Part shown: piece after piece, positions 59,593-64,000 of the stretch | Position numbering within the stretch: the stretch's first letter is position 1 | Layout: each line of letters starts with the position of its first letter | DNA from: JBCCEJ01 sp039030335 | GTDB taxonomy: Bacteria; Pseudomonadota; Gammaproteobacteria; HK1 | DNA: 64,000 bases | NCBI GenBank assembly: GCA_039030335.1 | Contig: JBCCEJ010000011.1 | Location: 1-64,000, forward strand | Direction: 5' to 3' | The notes under the pieces: model-generated | The model's input: the letters and a program-made list of their open reading frames with translations, nothing else | Database searches by the model: none | Told to the model about the DNA's origin: nothing | Position numbers and translations under genes: made by a program

Positions 59593-60969
59593 TCATTCGA
59601 GCTTCTTGAGCCATTGCAGAGCTTCCGTGTCGCCCGCCCCGGCTGCTTTGGCAAACCATGTTCGTGCCGTTTCACGGTTCGCGGTTACGCCAAAACCTGA
59701 CAGATAAAACTGGCCCAGACTGCGCTGCGCGAACGCGCTGCCAAGTTCTGCCGCGCGAGTGAACCATTGGACCGACTCGACGGGATCGATGCCTACATCT
59801 GGATTTCCGTGGTGGAGGTACCCGAGCGTCTCCATTGCGTTCACATCCTCCTGAGCCGCCGCGCGTCGATACCACTCGAGCGCGGTGTCGAGGTCTTGAG
59901 GCACGCCGACTCCGTGCAGATACGCGTAACCCAGGTTGCTCTGGGCCTGGCCGTTGCCGTCGTCTGCGGCTTCGCGAAGCAGTCGCAGCGCTTCGCCACG
60001 GTCGCCAGGTGCTTCACCGTGCAGCACCAGGTAGCCGATGTTGTTTTTCGCGTAGCTGTACTCCTGTGCGGCGGCGCTGCGGAATAGCGCCATCGCTGCC
60101 GCGATGTCCTTGGTTACGCCTTGTCCCTGACTGAGTCGCCAGCCGAGATTGGTCTGCGCCAGCGGGTCGCCAAGTGCCGCCGACTTGCGGTACCAGAACA
60201 GCGCCTGCTCGGTATCTTCTGGCGAGTTGCCGCGCTGCTCGAGTAGCCATGCGAGGTTAGCCTGAGCTTCGGCGTGATCCGCGAGGGCCGCCTGCAGGAA
60301 CCATTGTTCGGCCGCGTCCGAATCGGAAGGAATACCGTTGCCATCCCGGTAGATATGCCCGAGCCGGGCGGCGACGTTGTGGTCCCCTGCATTCGCGAGC
60401 TTCTCGAGATACTTGACCAGCTCTGCGTTGACGGGCGCGCCAGGATCGGGATCGTAGTAGTCGCGCAATGGACCGCGCAGCCCCCGCTCAGCAGCTTTGA
60501 GATACCAGGTGCGGCCCGCCTCGAAATCAGCCGTCACTCCCAGTCCATCCCGGTAAAGACGGGCGAGGCCGTATTGCGCGTTAGCATCACCCTGCTCGGC
60601 CGCATCTGCATACAGGCGCCTCGCGGCCGCGTAGTCCTGTTCGACTCCGCGCCCCAGCTCATGGAAGTATCCCAGGCGGTACTGGGCAACCGGGTCGTCC
60701 CGAGCGGCGCCTTCCTGATACCAGCGCGCAGCGGCTGCGAAATCCTGCGGCACGCCTTCGCCGCGCTCCAGCAGGTAGCCCGTCCAGCTCTGTGCACGGG
60801 CATCCCCGTTCAGAGCCATGTCCTCGAACATCAGAAAGGCACGATCGTATTGCTGTTGGTCGTACGCACGAATGGCGTCGAAGAGCTCGGCGGCTGCATT
60901 TGGCAGCCAGACGAGGTTAATGATGGTCAGGACGACTGTGAGTGCGAGGCCGCGTTGGCTGCGTCGCAT
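59593..60969 (-). CDS. Exported Sel1-like repeat protein
   Basis: 458 residues from ATG 60969, which begins a signal peptide (MRRSQRGLALTVVLTIINLVWLPNAAA); the frame is open to 61047 but the upstream part is unstructured. About ten Sel1-type repeats (for example AQYRLGYFHELGRGVEQDYAAA, AQSNLGYAYLHGVGVPQDLDTA). Sel1 repeats make solenoid scaffolds, often periplasmic. It directly follows the next Sel1 protein on the same strand, so the two likely work together. Confidence 0.88.
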   Translation of the reverse strand: MRRSQRGLALTVVLTIINLVWLPNAAAELFDAIRAYDQQQYDRAFLMFEDMALNGDARAQSWTGYLLERGEGVPQDFAAAARWYQEGAARDDPVAQYRLGYFHELGRGVEQDYAAARRLYADAAEQGDANAQYGLARLYRDGLGVTADFEAGRTWYLKAAERGLRGPLRDYYDPDPGAPVNAELVKYLEKLANAGDHNVAARLGHIYRDGNGIPSDSDAAEQWFLQAALADHAEAQANLAWLLEQRGNSPEDTEQALFWYRKSAALGDPLAQTNLGWRLSQGQGVTKDIAAAMALFRSAAAQEYSYAKNNIGYLVLHGEAPGDRGEALRLLREAADDGNGQAQSNLGYAYLHGVGVPQDLDTALEWYRRAAAQEDVNAMETLGYLHHGNPDVGIDPVESVQWFTRAAELGSAFAQRSLGQFYLSGFGVTANRETARTWFAKAAGAGDTEALQWLKKLE

Positions 60970-61033
60970 CCGGTCGGGGCGGCTGGAACGCGAGCTGGGT
61001 GCGCCGGATGCGTGCCCGGGCGTTACCTCGGAG

Positions 61034-62977
61034 TCAACGCGCGGCACGTAGCGACTGGAGCAGTGCCGGCGTCAGCTTGCCATTGGTCGCGAGCCCGACG
61101 TCACGTTGATAAGCCCGTGCCGCATCGACGGTCCGCCGGCCGATGATTCCATCCGCGGTTCCGGCGGGATAGCCCAATCGATTCAGCTCGTTCTGGATTT
61201 CCCGCACCAGCTGAGCGCCGCTCAGGTTTCTGCGCTTACCAGCCGGCTTCACCGCGTTCGGCTGTTCCAGACGCTTCAGCAGGTCTTCTGTCAGCCTGCC
61301 GTCCGCGCGCAAACGTGCCCTGCCCTGGAACGCCTTCACGGCGCTGGTCGTCTTCGAGCCGGCCAGTCCGTCGGGGGCACCGGCGCTGTAGCCGAGCGAG
61401 TTGAGACGTACCTGGGCACGGCGGACCAGCTCGCGCTGGCTGGCGGGCCGGACGAAGCGCAGCCGCGGGCCCGGATTCGTGGAGCCTGCTCTGTCAGAAT
61501 CCAATGACGCGAGCAGCGACACGGTAGCGCGACCATCCTGTTCGATGCCGGAGGCAGACTGGAATTTGCGAATTGCCGTGCGGGTGCGGGATCCGATGGC
61601 CCCGTCTGCCGGACCCGGCTCGTAGCCGAGGCGTTGCAGACTTTCCTGGATACGTTTGACGAGTAGCGCACCGGTGGGCGCCGGTTCGACCTGTGCACGT
61701 TTCGGCTGAGGCGCTGGTGCCGGCTGGCTGACTGCTGCCTGGGCCAGCGTCGCCGCCGCGCGGGTACGCGTACCGTTGGTCCGGGCGTGCCGGATCACAG
61801 CCAGCCGTGTCTCCGTGACACGCAAGAGCCCCTGCGTCAGCTCATCGCGGACCTTGTAGCCCAGATCCGCACGGTATTTGCGCGCAGCCTTGATGGTATT
61901 GCGGCCGATGATCCCGTCGGCCGTGCCCGCCTCGTACCCGAGCGCGTTCAGGGCTGTCTGGATACGCGTCACGAGTTCTGATGAGGACTTGGGGCGAGCC
62001 GCTTCCGGCGGCAGATTGACGCGGATGTATTGCAATTCAGCCAGCAGCGCCTGATCGATCGCGCGGCGTCCGCCGTCGGCTGATTGGAATCCGGTATCAC
62101 GCGAGAACAGGGCGATAGCCCGATCTATACGCGCCGCATCGTTGCGCCCCGGAGTACCGGCATGATAGCCGAGTGAGTTCATGAGCTTTTGTAGCTCAGC
62201 CAGCTGCTCCGCGCTTAGCGGCGGACTGACAGGGGCTTGAACCGGCGCAGGATTCGAAGGCACCAGGACGGCTTCATCGGCCGGCCGGGCGAGCGCGATC
62301 TGCTGCTGCGATGCCGGCTGCTCACCACCCGACAGCTCCCGGCCGCCCTGCTGTGCCGTGGACGCGCTCACCTCGGCGGGCGGGGCTTCGCCGAGGAAAT
62401 CCGCGGCCAGCCGTTCGGCAGCCAGGATCTGCGATGGAGTCATCTGGCGCGCCAGCCGGTCACGCTTGTAGCGTGCATCCTCATCGCCCTGCCGGGCGGC
62501 GAGGTCGAACCACTTGTAGGCCTGTGTATAGTCACTCGGCACACCTTTGCCGGTGTCGTACATCAGGCCCATGAAGAACTGCGCTATCGAGAGCCCCTGG
62601 TCGGCAGCTTTCTGATACCAGGCCACGGCCTCTGAATCGCTTTGCGCCACGCCTTTGCCGCTCCGGTACATGCGGCCCAGGTTCAGCTGTGCGGCTGGAT
62701 GCCCGGCGTCTGCTGCCTGCCGGTACCAGCGCACAGCAAGCTTCAAATTGACTGGTGAACCCTGCCCATCCTCTTCCATCTGGCCAAGGTGGTTCTGTGC
62801 GTCGAGGTCGCCCGCTTTCGCCGCCGCCAACAGGTGGCGCCGCGCGGTTGCGTAGTCGCCCAGGTCCCAGGCCTGATAGCCGCGGGTAAAGTCCTGGTTG
62901 GCGGCGCGACCGACCGAGTGGAGGGCGATCAGCGCCGCAACGAGCACCAGGCTCAGCAGAATTCTCGGTGACGTCAT
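61034..62977 (-). CDS. Exported Sel1-repeat protein with five peptidoglycan-binding-like modules
   Basis: 647 residues from ATG 62977, which begins a signal peptide (LLSLVLVAALIALHSVGRA); 74 upstream in-frame codons lack a signal. Three or four Sel1 repeats (AVRWYRQAADAGHPAAQLNLG and similar) are followed by five PG_binding_1-like modules, each with (LV)xxIQxxLxxLGYxAGxxDGxxGxxT (LNALGYEAGTADGIIGRNT, LQRLGYEPGPADGAIGSRT, LNSLGYSAGAPDGLAGSKT, LNRLGYPAGTADGIIGRRT; the first is weaker). Likely binds the cell wall in the periplasm. Confidence 0.9.
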   Translation of the reverse strand: MTSPRILLSLVLVAALIALHSVGRAANQDFTRGYQAWDLGDYATARRHLLAAAKAGDLDAQNHLGQMEEDGQGSPVNLKLAVRWYRQAADAGHPAAQLNLGRMYRSGKGVAQSDSEAVAWYQKAADQGLSIAQFFMGLMYDTGKGVPSDYTQAYKWFDLAARQGDEDARYKRDRLARQMTPSQILAAERLAADFLGEAPPAEVSASTAQQGGRELSGGEQPASQQQIALARPADEAVLVPSNPAPVQAPVSPPLSAEQLAELQKLMNSLGYHAGTPGRNDAARIDRAIALFSRDTGFQSADGGRRAIDQALLAELQYIRVNLPPEAARPKSSSELVTRIQTALNALGYEAGTADGIIGRNTIKAARKYRADLGYKVRDELTQGLLRVTETRLAVIRHARTNGTRTRAAATLAQAAVSQPAPAPQPKRAQVEPAPTGALLVKRIQESLQRLGYEPGPADGAIGSRTRTAIRKFQSASGIEQDGRATVSLLASLDSDRAGSTNPGPRLRFVRPASQRELVRRAQVRLNSLGYSAGAPDGLAGSKTTSAVKAFQGRARLRADGRLTEDLLKRLEQPNAVKPAGKRRNLSGAQLVREIQNELNRLGYPAGTADGIIGRRTVDAARAYQRDVGLATNGKLTPALLQSLRAAR

Positions 62978-63308
62978 AGTTCTGATTGTTGTCGTAACGG
63001 TCCCATGCTCTGGCGGCATGATGTCTTCGGCAATTCGCGTTGGTTCGCAGCTGTGCGAGGTGACCTCGCCAGCTGGCGCAAACTTCCACAAATATAGCGT
63101 CTGTTGGCGATTCTGCCCATGTTGTTGCGACGAGACCCCGGACGATGATCGAACGAACCGGCACGATTCATTGATGGGCGTGCTTTGGCCTGGCGCCACC
63201 GAGCACCGGATTGGCGCTGTCCCGGGCTTCCGGTGCCGCGCTCAGGTGCACATGCGTGTCCGGGTGCCTCTCGCGTAGTCGTATTGGGCGGCCAGCGTGC
63301 TCGGACGC
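62978..63308. other. Upstream region of the Sel1/peptidoglycan-binding gene
   Basis: 331 bp without a credible gene. The only promoter-like signal I see is a TATATT on the minus strand at 63096-63091, 114 bp from the ATG. The frame open from 63199 into this region lacks signal or conserved wording. Confidence 0.45.
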
Positions 63309-63347
63309 AAAAAACCCGCTATCAACCCGGGCCGTGGCGGCGGGTTT
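63309..63347 (-). terminator. Probable terminator of the small unknown gene
   Basis: Arms AAACCCGC (63312-63319) and GCGGGTTT (63340-63347) with a 20-nt loop, followed on the minus strand by six T. Long loop lowers certainty. Confidence 0.6.
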
Positions 63348-63402
63348 CCAGCGGGCTTGGGTAAGTTGCGCGAGCCGGTCGAGACCCCGGCTCCAGCTCG
63401 TG

Positions 63403-63630
63403 TCAGGCGGCCACTTCGTCCTGAGAGCCGAGGGAGTCGACTACTTCATCGGCGATGTCCGCGCGATAGATCGATACGCCGCGGTGCAGCGAGATGACTT
63501 TCCGGTCTTCCGAGCGCATGCGCTGCGCTTCCACGTCGCGTTGCTCGCGGGTGGTGAAGGGGCCTATGTACTCACCGGCCGCGTTCGGGTCCGACTCGAT
63601 CCGGTAGATGAAGTACTTGTAGTTGGTCAT
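63403..63630 (-). CDS. Small conserved-looking protein, 75 residues, unknown function
   Basis: Begins MTNYKYFIYRIESDPNAAGEYIGPF and has a basic, Arg-rich middle (TTREQRDVEAQRMRSED) and acidic end. No membrane segment. ATG 63630 has AGGGGA about 8 nt upstream; the ORF's first start (63654) is not supported. A terminator follows, which supports it being a real transcription unit. Not recognised. Confidence 0.7.
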   Translation of the reverse strand: MTNYKYFIYRIESDPNAAGEYIGPFTTREQRDVEAQRMRSEDRKVISLHRGVSIYRADIADEVVDSLGSQDEVAA

Positions 63631-63906
63631 CACTTCCCCTTTGGTCTCAGCCAAGCCGCGGCAATGTCCAGCGGCGCGATGCGTCAGAAGAATGCTGGCT
63701 TTTGCGTCACCAGCTACGCAGACTTTGCCACAACGCCCCCGAAGCGTCTGCGCCCCAGGTCACAATCCTCGAGGCGGTGCCCGTCCGCGGTAGAGCGTCG
63801 CTGCATCCAGCAATCCAACGCTACCGAATTTGTACATCTTTCGGCTGGAAATTCAAGCGCTGAATGCGGCGTGCATGGATTCAGACCCGCGTTGGGCGCA
63901 GTCGTT

Positions 63907-64000
63907 TCAGCCGAGCGCATCGTCGCTACCGCGCCACAGGTGATAGGTGGCGAGCGAGCGATGTGGCCGGAACCGTGTCATCAGGGTATCCATCTGGTCG
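63907..64000 (-). CDS. C-terminal fragment of probable DNA-3-methyladenine glycosylase (partial)
   Basis: The minus-strand frame runs off the right edge and ends with about 30 residues, including FRPHRSLATYHLWR before the stop. That wording resembles the end of AlkA-type HhH-GPD glycosylases (WRPYRSxAxxYLWR), which remove alkylated bases. Too little is visible to be certain. Confidence 0.5.
   Translation of the reverse strand, partial: DQMDTLMTRFRPHRSLATYHLWRGSDDALG

Noticed and set aside
63714..63920. 68-codon minus-strand frame near the right edge
   Set aside because: Overlaps the stop of the glycosylase fragment, has no RBS or conserved wording and resembles random coding.

Overview
The window is a 64-kb stretch of GC-rich bacterial chromosome with dense, mostly housekeeping coding and no phage, insertion sequence, plasmid or CRISPR signature. 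Gene order (yicC-gmk-rpoZ-spoT-ridA-recG, divergent rph-rdgB), Coq7- and UbiA-type ubiquinone genes, kdsB and the DUF1820/DUF1992 proteins point to a Gram-negative, aerobic gammaproteobacterium. Some genes have an alphaproteobacterial or actinobacterial flavour (short NAD kinase, two luciferase-like oxidoreductases of F420-type families), so the lineage cannot be fixed from the sequence alone.

Layout. 1-3.9 kb: the 3' part of a large repeat-rich protein with a trypsin-like domain whose nucleophile position is Thr, then phaR, phaB and a DUF6489 gene (polyhydroxyalkanoate metabolism). 4-9.1 kb: acetyl-CoA synthetase, a methyltransferase, biotin ligase, a SPOR-like protein, tRNA-Thr. 9.4-14.1 kb: glycerol kinase in an operon with two Gfo/Idh/MocA-type proteins, then NAD kinase. 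14.3-16.4 kb: a complete acyl-homoserine-lactone quorum-sensing unit. luxR has its own promoter and terminator. luxI has a CTG-N10-CAG lux-type box and is translationally coupled to an undescribed receiver-like gene. 16.6-20.9 kb: alanine dehydrogenase, a MocR regulator and a divergent beta-alanine/omega-amino-acid:pyruvate transaminase, a coherent amine-catabolism module. 20.9-35.1 kb: a core-MetE-like protein, kdsB, an SDR, ubiA, recG, ridA, spoT, rpoZ, gmk, yicC, rph, rdgB and a membrane Ser/Thr kinase.

35.4-50.4 kb is the most accessory-looking part, a catabolic district. It holds a D-2-hydroxyacid dehydrogenase, CoA transferase, amidase, gamma-glutamyltransferase-like protein, diaminopropionate ammonia-lyase, KstD-like flavoprotein, dienelactone hydrolase, PPOX-fold flavoprotein, two luciferase-like monooxygenases, a class II aldolase and an enoyl-CoA hydratase. 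The amidase, gamma-glutamyltransferase and ammonia-lyase set suggests breakdown of acylated or gamma-glutamylated 2,3-diaminopropionate or a related amino acid. 50.7-64 kb: tRNA-Gln, rpsI-rplM, a HugZ-like gene with coq7, hydrolase, CYTH triphosphatase, DnaJ-type genes, a DegQ-like protease, rmuC, two large Sel1-repeat proteins (one with five peptidoglycan-binding-like modules), a small unknown gene and the 3' end of a probable DNA-3-methyladenine glycosylase.

The best candidates for something new are the luxI-coupled receiver-like gene (14335-14799), the diaminopropionate-type catabolic district, the repeat-rich Thr-for-Ser pseudo-protease, the probable ATC start of ubiA, and the Sel1/peptidoglycan-binding pair.
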